A DNA stretch of 11,669 nt from an uncultured Parabacteroides sp. (GTDB lineage Bacteria; Bacteroidota; Bacteroidia; Bacteroidales; Tannerellaceae), in assembly GCA_900770835.1 (NCBI GenBank), contig CAAGLQ010000209.1, forward strand, positions 1 to 11,669, written 5' to 3'. Numbering within the stretch: the first letter of the stretch is position 1; each line of letters starts with the position of its first letter. The notes under the pieces were generated by a model, which was not told the origin of the DNA, ran no database searches, and was given only the letters and a program-made list of their open reading frames with translations. Below, piece by piece: positions 1 to 9,200 of this stretch. A program made the position numbers and the translations under genes.

Positions 1-273
1 GACACCGAAAAAGAGATGCACCAAGCAGGCCCATAAGCCACCGAAGATGATCCAGATGAGGTTCAACGGGATGCGAATGCAGCCGACGGGGCAATCTGTG
101 TCTTTCACCTCCGCTCCGAAGGGCCAGAGGCACAACAGACCGATCTTAAAAGTTTGCAACGCTACGGGAATGCCGATGATCGTGATGGCCAAGGCCAGGC
201 TTCCCGTGAAATAACCGATGGCGGCCTCCAAGCCTCCGAAGAGCCACCACAATAAGTTTCCAATGATACGCAT
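1..273 (-). CDS. YccF-family inner membrane protein, 3' end cut by window edge
   Basis: Reading the minus strand from an ATG at 273 gives 91 open codons to the window edge, beginning MRIIGNLLWWLFGG. It shows the hallmarks of the YccF (DUF307) family: an N-terminal hydrophobic helix with LLWWLFGG, a second helix with ITIIGIPVALQTFKIG, then LCLWPFGAEV, which matches the family's LWPFG signature, and a third hydrophobic stretch NLIWIIFGGLWACL starting near residue 75. The family is made of small inner membrane proteins whose biochemical role is not established. The missing part lies left of the window. The reading frame stays open upstream of 273, but that ATG places the hydrophobic segment right after the start, as in relatives, and leaves about 50 bp to the promoter at 328-335. 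It is transcribed away from the efflux operon. Family assignment is fairly secure; function is unknown. Confidence 0.82.
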   Translation of the reverse strand, partial: MRIIGNLLWWLFGGLEAAIGYFTGSLALAITIIGIPVALQTFKIGLLCLWPFGAEVKDTDCPVGCIRIPLNLIWIIFGGLWACLVHLFFGV

Positions 274-326
274 ACGAATGTAATTGTCTTTTAGGATTTG
301 TAGAATAGGCACCTTGAGAGTGCGGG

Positions 327-343
327 GCAAAAGTAGCAATTAT
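327..343 (-). promoter_or_regulatory. Bacteroidota-type promoter for the YccF gene
   Basis: On the minus strand this reads ATAATTGCTACTTTTGC, containing TACTTTTG (328-335), a match to the Bacteroidota -7 consensus TAnnTTTG. It sits about 55 bp upstream of the YccF start codon. I find no good -33 TTTG at the usual spacing, so the call rests on the -7 element, the position, and its near identity to the plus-strand promoter at 563-579. Confidence 0.55.
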
Positions 344-562
344 TTGCCTCATGCGACGGGGTTGCGCACTTCATTTAGCGGAGGGAAAAGTGTGGGGCAG
401 GAGGGGGATTCCGCGAAATGTCCAGTTGGCGTGTCGATGCCAAGGTGGCCGATGAGCGCCCTACCTGCTTTGCGATCAATGAGATAGAACGGAATCGAGT
501 GGCGATATGCTCGCTGCGCTCGAAAGGCATTTGTCCACCTGGTTTTTATGGCTGGAAGGGGG

Positions 563-579
563 ATAATTGCTACCTTTGC
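563..579 (+). promoter_or_regulatory. Bacteroidota-type promoter for the efflux operon
   Basis: The stretch ATAATTGCTACCTTTGC contains TACCTTTG at 571-578, a clear match to TAnnTTTG. A transcription start about 7 bp downstream would leave a leader of roughly 20 nt before the adaptor ATG at 606. A run of T residues at 542-547 sits near the expected -33 position but is not a clean TTTG. It is the only promoter I can see for the 606-9457 operon. Confidence 0.65.
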
Positions 580-605
580 GCCCAAACATAACAATTTTGA
601 GTGCT

Positions 606-1688
606 ATGAAATCCTATTTCTATATGCTGATGGTGGGCTCGTTGCTGGGCGTTTGCGCGGCTTGTGGGGGACAGCAGGAGAATCCCCAGGAGACGGCTGA
701 GACCGTGCTCCCCGACGAGGTGGCTACCGTGACCGTCCAACCTTTGCGACGGGTCGATTTCCAACATGAATTGATGAGTAACGGCAAGTTGGCTGCGAGA
801 CGCAGGGTGGATTTGCGTTTTGAGTCAACGGCGATCATCGCCCATGTCTATGTGAAGAATGGCGATTGGGTGCGGAAGGGCACGAAACTGGCGGAGCTGG
901 ATGGCTTCCGCTTGGTCAATCAGGTGAGCCAGGCTTTGGATGCGTTGAACAAGGCGAAGCTGGAGATGCAGGATGTGCTGATCGGCCAGGGATATATGTT
1001 GGCCGACTCGGCGAAGGTGCCCGAGGCCACGCTGCGTTTGGCGAAGCTGAAAAGCGGTTATGATCAGGCACTCGCCGCCTATGAGCTGGCGTTGTATGAG
1101 CAGGGCGTCGCGACCTTGGAGGCGCCTTTCGATGGGGTGATCGCCAATCTGTTCACCCGGCAGGGCAACCCTCCCTCTTCGTCGGAACCCTTTTGCACGG
1201 TGATCGATCCGCAGAGCTTGGAGGCCGATTTCACGGTGTTAGAGAATGAGCTCCCGTTGATTAAGGTGGGCGATCCGGTCGAGGTGAGTCCCTATGCCGC
1301 AGCCGACTTGACCGTTGCGGGACGAATCTCTGAAATCAATCCGATGGTGGATGATGCGGGCATGGTGCGTGTGCGGGCGACGGTGAGCGCCGATAAGCGC
1401 CTGTTCGAGGGGATGAACGTGCGGGTCAGCGTGCGCCGCTCGTTGGGCCAGCAATTGGTGGTGCCCAAGCAGGCGGTCGTGTTGCGATCGGGCAAGCAGG
1501 TGGTTTTCACGTTGGTGAATGGCAAGGCCTATTGGAATTACGTGCGCACAGGCTTAGAGAACGCAGGCAGTTACACAATCTTAGAGGGGCTGAAAGAGGG
1601 GGATGAAGTGATTGTCAGTGGCAATATTAACTTGGCGCATGAGGCACCGGTGACTGTGGTTGATCGGTTAACAGAAGAGGGGATATGA
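606..1688 (+). CDS. RND efflux periplasmic adaptor (membrane fusion protein), lipoprotein
   Basis: This 360-residue protein is the adaptor that links an RND pump to the outer membrane channel in a tripartite efflux system. The N terminus is a lipoprotein signal peptide with Cys17 and Cys20; CAAC ending at Cys20 is the likelier lipidation site. Next come a first lipoyl half (about 66-100, with VYVKNGDWVRKGTKL), an alpha-helical hairpin (about 101-168), the second lipoyl half (about 170-205, with LEAPFDGVIANLF), a beta-barrel (about 205-280) and a membrane-proximal domain (about 281-355, with LVVPKQAVV and LEGLKEGDEVIVSG). Length is normal for the family. The start at 606 is preferred over an in-frame TTG at 567, because that codon lies inside the promoter and the signal peptide begins at 606. 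The stop overlaps the next start by ATGA (1685-1688). GC content is visibly higher than in later genes. Substrate cannot be inferred. Confidence 0.93.
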   Translation: MKSYFYMLMVGSLLGVCAACGGQQENPQETAETVLPDEVATVTVQPLRRVDFQHELMSNGKLAARRRVDLRFESTAIIAHVYVKNGDWVRKGTKLAELDGFRLVNQVSQALDALNKAKLEMQDVLIGQGYMLADSAKVPEATLRLAKLKSGYDQALAAYELALYEQGVATLEAPFDGVIANLFTRQGNPPSSSEPFCTVIDPQSLEADFTVLENELPLIKVGDPVEVSPYAAADLTVAGRISEINPMVDDAGMVRVRATVSADKRLFEGMNVRVSVRRSLGQQLVVPKQAVVLRSGKQVVFTLVNGKAYWNYVRTGLENAGSYTILEGLKEGDEVIVSGNINLAHEAPVTVVDRLTEEGI

Positions 1689-4600
1689 TCCGTTTCCTAT
1701 TGCAGCGGCCCATTGCGGTATTGATGGCGTTCACGGCCTTTTTCCTCATCGGATTGGCCACCTACTTCACGCTGCCTGTCTCGTTGCTGCCCGACATTGC
1801 GATCCCGGAGATCACGGTTCAAATCTCGGGCGTCGATCGCTCGGCGCGCGAGCTGGAGAACACTGTGGTGAAGCGCATGCGGCAGCAGTTGATGCAGGTG
1901 GCCGGCTTGCGGGACATCCATAGCGAGACGCGAGACGGGGCTGCGATCGTGCGGCTGAGTTTCGATTTCGGTACGGATACGGATTTGGCTTTTATCGAGG
2001 TGAATGAGAAGATCGACGCTGCGATGAATGATTTGCCACGGGAGGTAGATCGCCCGCGGGTGGTGAAGGCCAGTGCAACCGATATACCGGTTTTCTGCTT
2101 GAATCTGACGCTGCGAGGGGAGGACAATGAGGCCGCTTTCTTGGAGCTTTGTCAATTAGCGGAGCATGTGATTAAACGACGCATCGAGCAGTTGCCGGAG
2201 GTGGCGATGGTCGATCTGACAGGTTTGGTCGGCCGACAGGTGCGGATCTTGCCGGATGAACGCAAGATGAGGATGGCGGGATTGACTTGGGAGGATTTGG
2301 AACAGGCGCTTGCCAGCAGCAACGTGGAGCCGGGTAGCATGGTGGTGCGTGACGGTTATTATATGTATAATGTCAAATTCTCCTCGGTGCTACGCACGCC
2401 GGAGGATGTAGAGGACATCTACCTCAAGCAGGGCAGTCGGCTATTCCAGTTGAAGGACATAGCGCGGGTGGAGGTAGTCCCAGAACGTGAGTCGGGTCTC
2501 TCGTTGGCGAAAGGCCGACGGGCTGTGACCTTGGCCATCATCAAGCAGGCCGACGAGAACATGGAACGTATGGAGGAGGCCTTGGGGGAGGTGGTTCACT
2601 ATTTCCAATCCATCAATCCCGATATTGAGTTCACGATCACCCGCGATCAGACGGAGTTGCTCAACTATACGATCACAAATTTGAAGCAAAATCTCTCGTT
2701 GGGTTTCTTGTTCATCTGCGTGGTGGCATTGCTGTTTTTGGGCGACATGAAGAGTCCGTTAGTGATCGGGTTGAGCATGGTGGTGAGCATCGTGACCAGC
2801 TTCCTGTTCTTCTATCTTTTCCATCTGTCGCTGAATATCATCTCTTTGTCAGGCTTGATTTTGGCGTTGGGCATGATGATTGATAGTGCGATTATCGTGA
2901 CCGAGAATATTGCGCAATATCGCGCTCGAGGGCTCTCACTGGCCGAGGCTTGCGACCGAGGCACATCGGAGGTCATCACACCGATGTTGAGTTCCACCTT
3001 CACGACCATCGCTGTCTTTGTGCCGCTGGTTTTCCTGAGTGGTATTGCGGGCGCCATTTTTTATGATCAAGCCTTTGCGGTGACAGTAGGGCTACTAACG
3101 TCTTACATTACGGGTATTTTTTTACTGCCGGTCCTGTATCAATTGGTCTATGGATTGCCGGATGGACGCCTGCGTGGCTGGGTAAAGCGTTTTCATAACC
3201 CGATCCAGGCGCATACGTTGGATCGATTCTATGATGCCGGAGTCGATTGGGTGTTTAGCCATCCGAAGGGATGTTTGTTGTTTGTGCTGGCAACCTTGCC
3301 GTTGTGCGTCGTGCTCTTTTATGTGATTCCGAAGAGCCGTATGCCTGAGATCGATCAGCGAGAGTTGCTCCTGCGGGTAGAGTGGAATGAGCGCATTCAT
3401 GTGGAGGAGAATCGGCATCGGGTGATGACCCTTTTCAATGCGTTGGACAGTGCCGACCTATTGCACACCGCTTATATCGGTCAACAGCAATTCTTATTGA
3501 ATCGGGATCGGGAATTGGCCGTCACAGAGGCAGAGCTCTATTTTAAGACGGAGCAGCCCGAAGCGATCGCTCCGTTGCAAGAGAAGCTGAGCCAGTGGTT
3601 GCGTATGCACTATCCACAGGCGGTGTTTACCTTCGCTCCACCGGAGACTGTTTTCGAGAAATTGTTTGATACGGGAGAGGCTGATGTCGTGGCAGAGTTA
3701 TACGCACGGGATAAACAACGGACTCCGGAGGCGGAACAATTAGGAGCGTTGGTCAGTCAGATCGCTCAGCATACAGGTGTCGAACCGGTCGGAGTCGCCT
3801 TCGACGCACAGCTGAACGTGCGGATCGACCACGCTCGGTTGCTGCTTTATCGAGTGGATGAGGCAGAGGTTTATCGGGTGTTGCGCACCGCTTTCCGAGA
3901 TAATGAGGTGGCTACCTTGCGTTCCTATCAACAGTATCTGCCGATCGTGCTTTCAGGGGAGGAGCATACGGTGGATGAGATCTTGCAACAGACGCTGGTG
4001 CAGACGTTGCCCGATGCGGCTGGAAAGTCGCAATTCGTGCCGTTAAGTGCCTTGTTGACGCTTGCTCCCGGTGAAGATCTGAAGACGTTGACTGCCGGAA
4101 AGAACGGCGAGTATATCCCCTTTTATTTCTATGGTGTGCGCAACGCTGCGCAGTTGATGGATGAAGTGCGTAAGCTGGTCGATGCACCGGAGCACAAAGC
4201 ACATTCCGGCTGGGATGTGGATTTCTCGGGCAGTGTTTTCTCCAACCAGCAGATGCTGAATGAGCTGGTGGTCATCCTGCTGATCTCCATCTTGCTGATG
4301 TATTTTATTTTGGCGGCACAGTTTGAAAGTTTCATGCAGCCTTTGATCGTCTTGTTGGAGATTCCCATTGATGTGGCGGCAGCGTTGTTGGTGCTGTGGG
4401 TTTGCGGCCATTCGCTCAACTTAATGAGTGCGATTGGCATCGTGGTGACTTGTGGCATTATCATCAACGACTCTATCTTGAAGTTGGATGCGATCAACAC
4501 CTTGCGGCAAGGAGGCACTCCGTTGTTGGAGGCGATCCATGAGGCGGGCAGACGTCGGTTGCGCCCCATCATCATGACATCACTCACCACTATCTTTGGA

Positions 4601-4753
4601 ATGGTTCCGTTGCTTTTCTCAATGGATATGGGCAGTGAGTTGCAGAAGCCGCTTTCTATCGCCATGATTGCTGCCATGGTCATTGGAACGGCAGTCAGTC
4701 TTTTTATTATCCCATTAGTCTATTGGTTTATTTACAGGAGGAGAACAATATGA
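1685..4753 (+). CDS. RND efflux pump subunit 1 (AcrB/MdtB-like inner membrane permease)
   Basis: This 1022-residue protein is a full-length RND permease that uses the proton gradient to move substrates out through the adaptor and channel. TM1 lies at about 10-30 (IAVLMAFTAFFLIGLATYF), followed by LPVSLLPDIAIPEITV at the entry to the first porter domain. TM2-TM6 run about 335-480, TM7 about 529-548, the second porter domain fills about 550-850, and TM8-TM12 run about 856-1015. The TM4 proton-relay segment GMMIDSAII keeps one Asp (D400) but has Ser401 where AcrB has a second Asp. In TM10, CGIIINDSIL places Asn928 where AcrB has Lys940, as in many non-AcrB members of the superfamily. The methionine-rich features of copper pumps are absent, so drug, lipid or bile-type substrates are possible but unproven. 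A weak GAGG at 1677-1680 precedes the start, which overlaps the adaptor stop by 4 bp. The C-terminal Arg codons double as the ribosome binding site of the next gene. Confidence 0.93.
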   Translation: MIRFLLQRPIAVLMAFTAFFLIGLATYFTLPVSLLPDIAIPEITVQISGVDRSARELENTVVKRMRQQLMQVAGLRDIHSETRDGAAIVRLSFDFGTDTDLAFIEVNEKIDAAMNDLPREVDRPRVVKASATDIPVFCLNLTLRGEDNEAAFLELCQLAEHVIKRRIEQLPEVAMVDLTGLVGRQVRILPDERKMRMAGLTWEDLEQALASSNVEPGSMVVRDGYYMYNVKFSSVLRTPEDVEDIYLKQGSRLFQLKDIARVEVVPERESGLSLAKGRRAVTLAIIKQADENMERMEEALGEVVHYFQSINPDIEFTITRDQTELLNYTITNLKQNLSLGFLFICVVALLFLGDMKSPLVIGLSMVVSIVTSFLFFYLFHLSLNIISLSGLILALGMMIDSAIIVTENIAQYRARGLSLAEACDRGTSEVITPMLSSTFTTIAVFVPLVFLSGIAGAIFYDQAFAVTVGLLTSYITGIFLLPVLYQLVYGLPDGRLRGWVKRFHNPIQAHTLDRFYDAGVDWVFSHPKGCLLFVLATLPLCVVLFYVIPKSRMPEIDQRELLLRVEWNERIHVEENRHRVMTLFNALDSADLLHTAYIGQQQFLLNRDRELAVTEAELYFKTEQPEAIAPLQEKLSQWLRMHYPQAVFTFAPPETVFEKLFDTGEADVVAELYARDKQRTPEAEQLGALVSQIAQHTGVEPVGVAFDAQLNVRIDHARLLLYRVDEAEVYRVLRTAFRDNEVATLRSYQQYLPIVLSGEEHTVDEILQQTLVQTLPDAAGKSQFVPLSALLTLAPGEDLKTLTAGKNGEYIPFYFYGVRNAAQLMDEVRKLVDAPEHKAHSGWDVDFSGSVFSNQQMLNELVVILLISILLMYFILAAQFESFMQPLIVLLEIPIDVAAALLVLWVCGHSLNLMSAIGIVVTCGIIINDSILKLDAINTLRQGGTPLLEAIHEAGRRRLRPIIMTSLTTIFGMVPLLFSMDMGSELQKPLSIAMIAAMVIGTAVSLFIIPLVYWFIYRRRTI
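4736..4743 (+). promoter_or_regulatory. Strong Shine-Dalgarno for the TolC-like gene, inside the RND1 coding region
   Basis: AGGAGGAG lies 6 bases before the ATG at 4750. This is a near-perfect anti-16S complement in a phylum that rarely relies on one. The same bases encode the Arg run at the C terminus of RND1. It fixes the channel start at 4750 rather than the in-frame TTG at 4723. Confidence 0.75.
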
Positions 4754-6255
4754 AATACAATATGATCACGAAACGATTGCGAAAGAGTATAGGCATTTGC
4801 ATAGGTTGTATAGCTGTCGGTGTGACGATGGCACAAGAACCCATTGTCCTCTCGTTAGATCGGACGATCGCCCTGGCTGCGGATAGCTCGTTGGCTGCGT
4901 TCCGCGCACGGAATGTCTATCTGTCGGGTTACTGGGAATTTCGAAACTATCAAGCTGAGCGCTTACCCAGCTTGACGCTTAATCTGACGCCCGCACAGTA
5001 TTATCGAGATATTACAAAACGCTATAACTCTGAGTTGGACATTGATGAATACCGCAAGCAACAGTCCTTTTATGCGGCAGGCAATCTGAAAGTCAAGCAG
5101 AATTTTGATCTGTTGGGCGGTAGCTTTTATCTGGATACAGATTTAGAGTATATGCGCTATTTCGGTGCGAGCACGTACAACCAGTTTACCTCGGTCCCGA
5201 TCCGTTTGGGCTATACACAGAGCTTAGTGGGCTATAATCCTTTCCGATGGGCCAAGAAGATCGAGCCGCTCAAATATGACAAGGTGAAAAAGGAGTTGTT
5301 GTATAACTTGGAGGAGATCAGTGAGCAAGCTACTACCTATTTCTTTGCCTTAGCCATGGCGCAAATGGAGTATGACATGGCAAAAGAACAATTGGCCACG
5401 GCAGATACGCTTTATCGTACGGGCGAGGAGCGACTCAAGATTGCCTCGATTAGCAAGGCCGATTTGTTGACACTTCGCTTAGAGGCAGTCAACGCACGCA
5501 ACACGTTGGAAAATGCGGAGATCGATTTGAAGCGGACAATGTTTAGTTTGGCCTCCTTTTTGAATCTTGATAAAGATGCGCAGATCTTGCTCCGTCTGCC
5601 CTCAAGACCCTCCAGCCTTGATGTGCAGGTGGATGAAGCACTGAGCCTGGCACGCAACAATAATCCGGAGTTTTTGAGCCTGAAGCAAGACGTGTTGGAG
5701 GCAGAGCAAGCGGTGGATAAGGCTCATAAGGAGAAGTTATTTGATGCCTCGTTTAATGCAAGTGTTGGTTTTAACCAGGTAGCCTCTAAGTTTCAAGATG
5801 TCTATAAACATCCGATGCAGCAAGACTTGGTGTCGATCACGGTTGCGATCCCCTTGTTGGATTGGGGTGTACGGAAAGGTAAATACAATATTGCCCGGAG
5901 TAACTTGACTGTCGCAGAAACTTCCGCACAGCAGAAAGCATTGACTTTGGAGGAGGATGTGATCATGACAATCAGCGATTTTAATGTACAGCAACGCTTG
6001 ATCAATAGTGCGGAGGAAGCGCTTGATATCGCTATCATGGCCTATGAGGAGACCAAGCAGCGCTTCTTGATCGGGAAAGCTGACATCAATAGCTTGACGC
6101 TTTCGCTCAATCGCCAGCAAGAGGCACGTCGTAACTATATCAAGTCGTTGCAGAACTATTGGTTGAGTTACTATAAGATCCGTAAGCTCACCTTGCATGA
6201 TTTCCAGATGGGAGTTTCTTTAGAGCAAGAAATGGATTTCAAGTATGGCTTCTAA
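4750..6255 (+). CDS. TolC-family outer membrane efflux channel
   Basis: This 501-residue protein is the outer membrane channel of the tripartite pump. A type I signal peptide (basic MKYNMITKRLRK, then a hydrophobic run, likely cut after Ala28 in TMA-QEP) exports it. The mature start, IVLSLDRTIALAADSSLAAFRARN, is the usual TolC-family opening helix, followed by GYWEFRNYQAERLPSLTLNL and a beta-strand-rich segment (about 70-160) likely to form part of the barrel. Two long helical regions carry the heptad-like, Ala/Leu/Glu-rich pattern of OEP repeats: about 190-270 (including ATADTLYRTGEERLKIASISKAD) and about 390-480 (including YEETKQRFLIGKADINSL). Length is typical. Its start overlaps the RND1 stop by 4 bp (ATGA at 4750-4753) and has a strong Shine-Dalgarno. 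Placement between two pump genes suggests that it serves both. Confidence 0.92.
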   Translation: MKYNMITKRLRKSIGICIGCIAVGVTMAQEPIVLSLDRTIALAADSSLAAFRARNVYLSGYWEFRNYQAERLPSLTLNLTPAQYYRDITKRYNSELDIDEYRKQQSFYAAGNLKVKQNFDLLGGSFYLDTDLEYMRYFGASTYNQFTSVPIRLGYTQSLVGYNPFRWAKKIEPLKYDKVKKELLYNLEEISEQATTYFFALAMAQMEYDMAKEQLATADTLYRTGEERLKIASISKADLLTLRLEAVNARNTLENAEIDLKRTMFSLASFLNLDKDAQILLRLPSRPSSLDVQVDEALSLARNNNPEFLSLKQDVLEAEQAVDKAHKEKLFDASFNASVGFNQVASKFQDVYKHPMQQDLVSITVAIPLLDWGVRKGKYNIARSNLTVAETSAQQKALTLEEDVIMTISDFNVQQRLINSAEEALDIAIMAYEETKQRFLIGKADINSLTLSLNRQQEARRNYIKSLQNYWLSYYKIRKLTLHDFQMGVSLEQEMDFKYGF

Positions 6256-9200
6256 ACAAACGGTTTCTGCGTTTTCCCTGATTGTTGCCTTTCTGTGTGT
6301 GGCTTTGGTGGGGCTGGCTTTAGTGCCTTTATTGCCGATAAAGCTGTCACCCTCTCGTACCTTGCCCAAGCTGTCGGTCGCTTATCAGATGCCAGGCAAT
6401 TCTTCGCGTGTGATTGAAATGGAGGTCACCTCCCGATTAGAGGCGATGTTGGCACGGGTAAAAGGTATCAAAGAGATCAGTTCAACCAGTGGCAATGGAT
6501 GGGGACGCATCACGTTGGAGTTAGACAAGCATACGAATGTAGATGCGGCTCGTTTCGAAGTCTCTACGATTATTCGTCAAACTTGGCCTGAGCTACCGGA
6601 GGCATTGAGCTATCCGCTTATACAAACGAGCAGACCCGACGATAAGGAAGAGCGCCCTTTTCTCAGTTATACGCTTAACGCCGCAGCCGCTCCCATTTTG
6701 ATTCAGCGTTTTGCGGAGGAACAAATCAAACCTCGATTGAGTAGCTTGGCGGGAATTTACCGTATTGATGTGACTGGGGCTACACCGATGGAGTGGCAAT
6801 TGACCTACGATAGTCAGCAGCTGACTGAGTTGGGAATCACCTTAGATTTAATAAAAGAGGCGATCAGCCGTCATTATAAAGAAGCGTTTTTAGGGTTAGC
6901 GAATGTGCGGGATGCACAAGGGCAGAAGGAATGGATTCGATTGGCTTTGGTTTCCAATCCACAGCGTGAAGGATTTGATGCCGGACAGATCATGATCCGA
7001 ACGGATAAGGGAGAGTTGTTGAGTTTGGGACAGCTGGTGAAAGTGACACATCAAGAGGAGGCTCCGCAATCCTATTATCGAATTAATGGATTGAATTCGA
7101 TCTATCTTTCTCTGCAAGCGGATGAGCATGCTAATCAATTACGGCTGGCGAAGGCTGTTAGGGCGGAAATGGAGCATATCCGCACCTTATTGCCTCCTGG
7201 CTATGAGATGCACATCAGTTATGATGCGACTGAATATATTCAGGAAGAGCTGAATAAGATCTATGTTCGTACGGGCTTGACACTTTTGATCTTGTTGCTT
7301 TTCGTTTTATTAATCACTCGCACTGTGCGTTATCTCTTTCTGATCGTGATTAGCTTGGGGGTAAATCTTTGCATCGCAGTGATTTTTTATTACTTGCTGG
7401 GATTAGAAATGCAGCTCTATTCCTTGGCAGGTATCACGATCTCTTTGAGCTTGGTGATAGATAATACGATTGTGATGGCCGATCACATCCGGCGTCGGCA
7501 TAACCGGGATGCTTTTTTGTCGATCTTATCGGCTACCTTGACAACAATGGGAGCTTTAGTGATTGTGTTTTTTCTGGATGAGGAGATTCGATTGAATTTG
7601 CAAGATTTTGCTGCGGTGGTGATCATCAATTTGGCGGTCTCACTGTTGACGGCGTTTTTCTTGGTTCCTGCATTGATCGAAATGATGGGTCTTGAGCAAG
7701 AAAGTGGATCCGTTCGCTTTGTGGGTGGCAGTTTGAGAAGGTGGACCTACCGTGTTTCTGGTCGATTCCTTGCTTATTATCGGAGGCAAATTCTGTTTTT
7801 AGGGCGGTGGAAGAAGAGCGCTTGCTTGTTGTTGATCTTGGCTTTTGGTTTGCCAGTTTTCTTGCTTCCAGATAAAATTGAATTGGTCTCGAAAGACCCA
7901 AAGCATTCACTTACCGCACGTGATTCGCTTTGGATCAACCGTTATAATAAGCTGGTGCAGACTGAGACATGGAAGGAATCTGTAAAACCGATAATGGATA
8001 AAGTGTTAGGGGGCACGCTGAGGCTTTTTGTGGAAAAAGTTTATGAAGGTAGCTATTTTACTCGAAGTGAGGAGACCGTCTTGCAGATCGCAGCCTCTAT
8101 GCCGAATGGGACTACGCTGGAGCAGATGAATCATCTTATTGGTCGTATGGAGGCTTATTTAAGTGGTATCTCGGAAATTCGCCAGTTCCAGACACACATT
8201 TACAATGCACGACAAGCAAGTATTCAAGTCTATTTTACTCGGGAGAGTGAACGAAGTGGTTTCCCTTACACATTAAAGAGCAGGGTAATTACGAAGGCCT
8301 TAGAATTGGGCGGGGGAAGTTGGAATGTCTATGGATTGGCTGATCAAGGGTTTAGTAACGATGTGAGGGAAACGGCCGGTTCTTATCGTATAGATCTTTA
8401 TGGATATAACTACGATGAGTTGTATGGATGGGCAGAGCGGCTTCGAGAACGATTGCTTAGCTATCGTCGCATCAAGGAGGTCTCTATAAACTCACAATAT
8501 TCTTGGTGGAAGGACGATTACCAAGAGTTTTATTTCCAATTGAATAAAGACCGTTTAGCGCAGGAATCGCTGAAAGCTGATCAGCTTTTTGCGGCTCTTT
8601 ATCCAGTACTTGGAAAAGATATTGCAGCGGGTGATTTACTGATGGATAGTGGGACGGAGCGAATTCGATTAACTTCCAAACAGTCGGCCGAGTATGACGT
8701 CTGGAGCCTGAACCACATGCCGCTTACGATGGGTTCTGCTGCGTATAAGCTGGCTGATCTGGCAAGGGTGGAGAAGGGGCAGACACCCCAAGAGATAGCT
8801 AAGATTAATCAGCAATATCGGCTTTGCCTGCAATATGAGTATGTCGGAGCGGCTTCGCAAGGTGGAAAAATACAAGAGAGGGAGGTCCGAGCCTTTAATC
8901 ATCTGATGCCTATGGGCTATACGGCGAAGGCAGAGCGTAGCTATTGGTCATGGCAAACCAGTGACAATAGTCAATATATCTTGTTGGGATTGATTATCGT
9001 TATTATTTTCTTTACTACTGGCATCCTGTTCAATTCATGGAAGCAACCATTGGCTGTGATATTCGTGATTCCTATTGCCTACATTGGGGTTTTTCTAACC
9101 TTTTATCTCTTTCGACTAAATTTCGACCAAGGAGGTTTTGCCTCATTTGTGTTGCTTTGTGGAATCACGGTGAATGCCAGCATTTATCTGCTCAATGAAT

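Larger units (their letters stand above)
274..605. other. Divergent intergenic region of about 330 bp
   Basis: This gap lies between the YccF start and the adaptor start. It holds the two outward-facing promoters (327-343 minus, 563-579 plus). The approximately 220 bp between them contains no convincing gene: a minus-strand open frame (349-594) has no ATG and would run across the plus-strand promoter, and a plus-strand frame (284-487) encodes a peptide with no recognisable features. I see no terminator, tRNA or strong palindrome. An operator for an efflux regulator could lie here, but I cannot point to one. Confidence 0.6.

Noticed and set aside
284..487. 67-codon plus-strand open frame in the intergenic gap
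   Set aside because: It runs over the minus-strand promoter at 327-343, and its product has no membrane, signal or domain features.
349..594. 81-codon minus-strand open frame in the intergenic gap
   Set aside because: It contains no ATG; its only start is a TTG, and it would cover the plus-strand promoter at 563-579. The peptide matches nothing I recognise. A decayed gene is possible but not supportable.
567..605. Upstream TTG start for the adaptor
   Set aside because: It falls inside the promoter core and would precede the lipoprotein signal with 13 unlikely residues; ATG 606 is right.
1697..2155. 152-codon minus-strand frame antisense to the start of RND1
   Set aside because: It lies opposite a highly conserved RND porter region and encodes a low-complexity Arg/Gln/His-rich peptide, typical of antisense shadows.
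4129..4683. 184-codon minus-strand frame antisense to RND1
   Set aside because: It is a shadow of RND1, whose family motifs in this region (TM8-TM12) are unmistakable; no independent gene signal.
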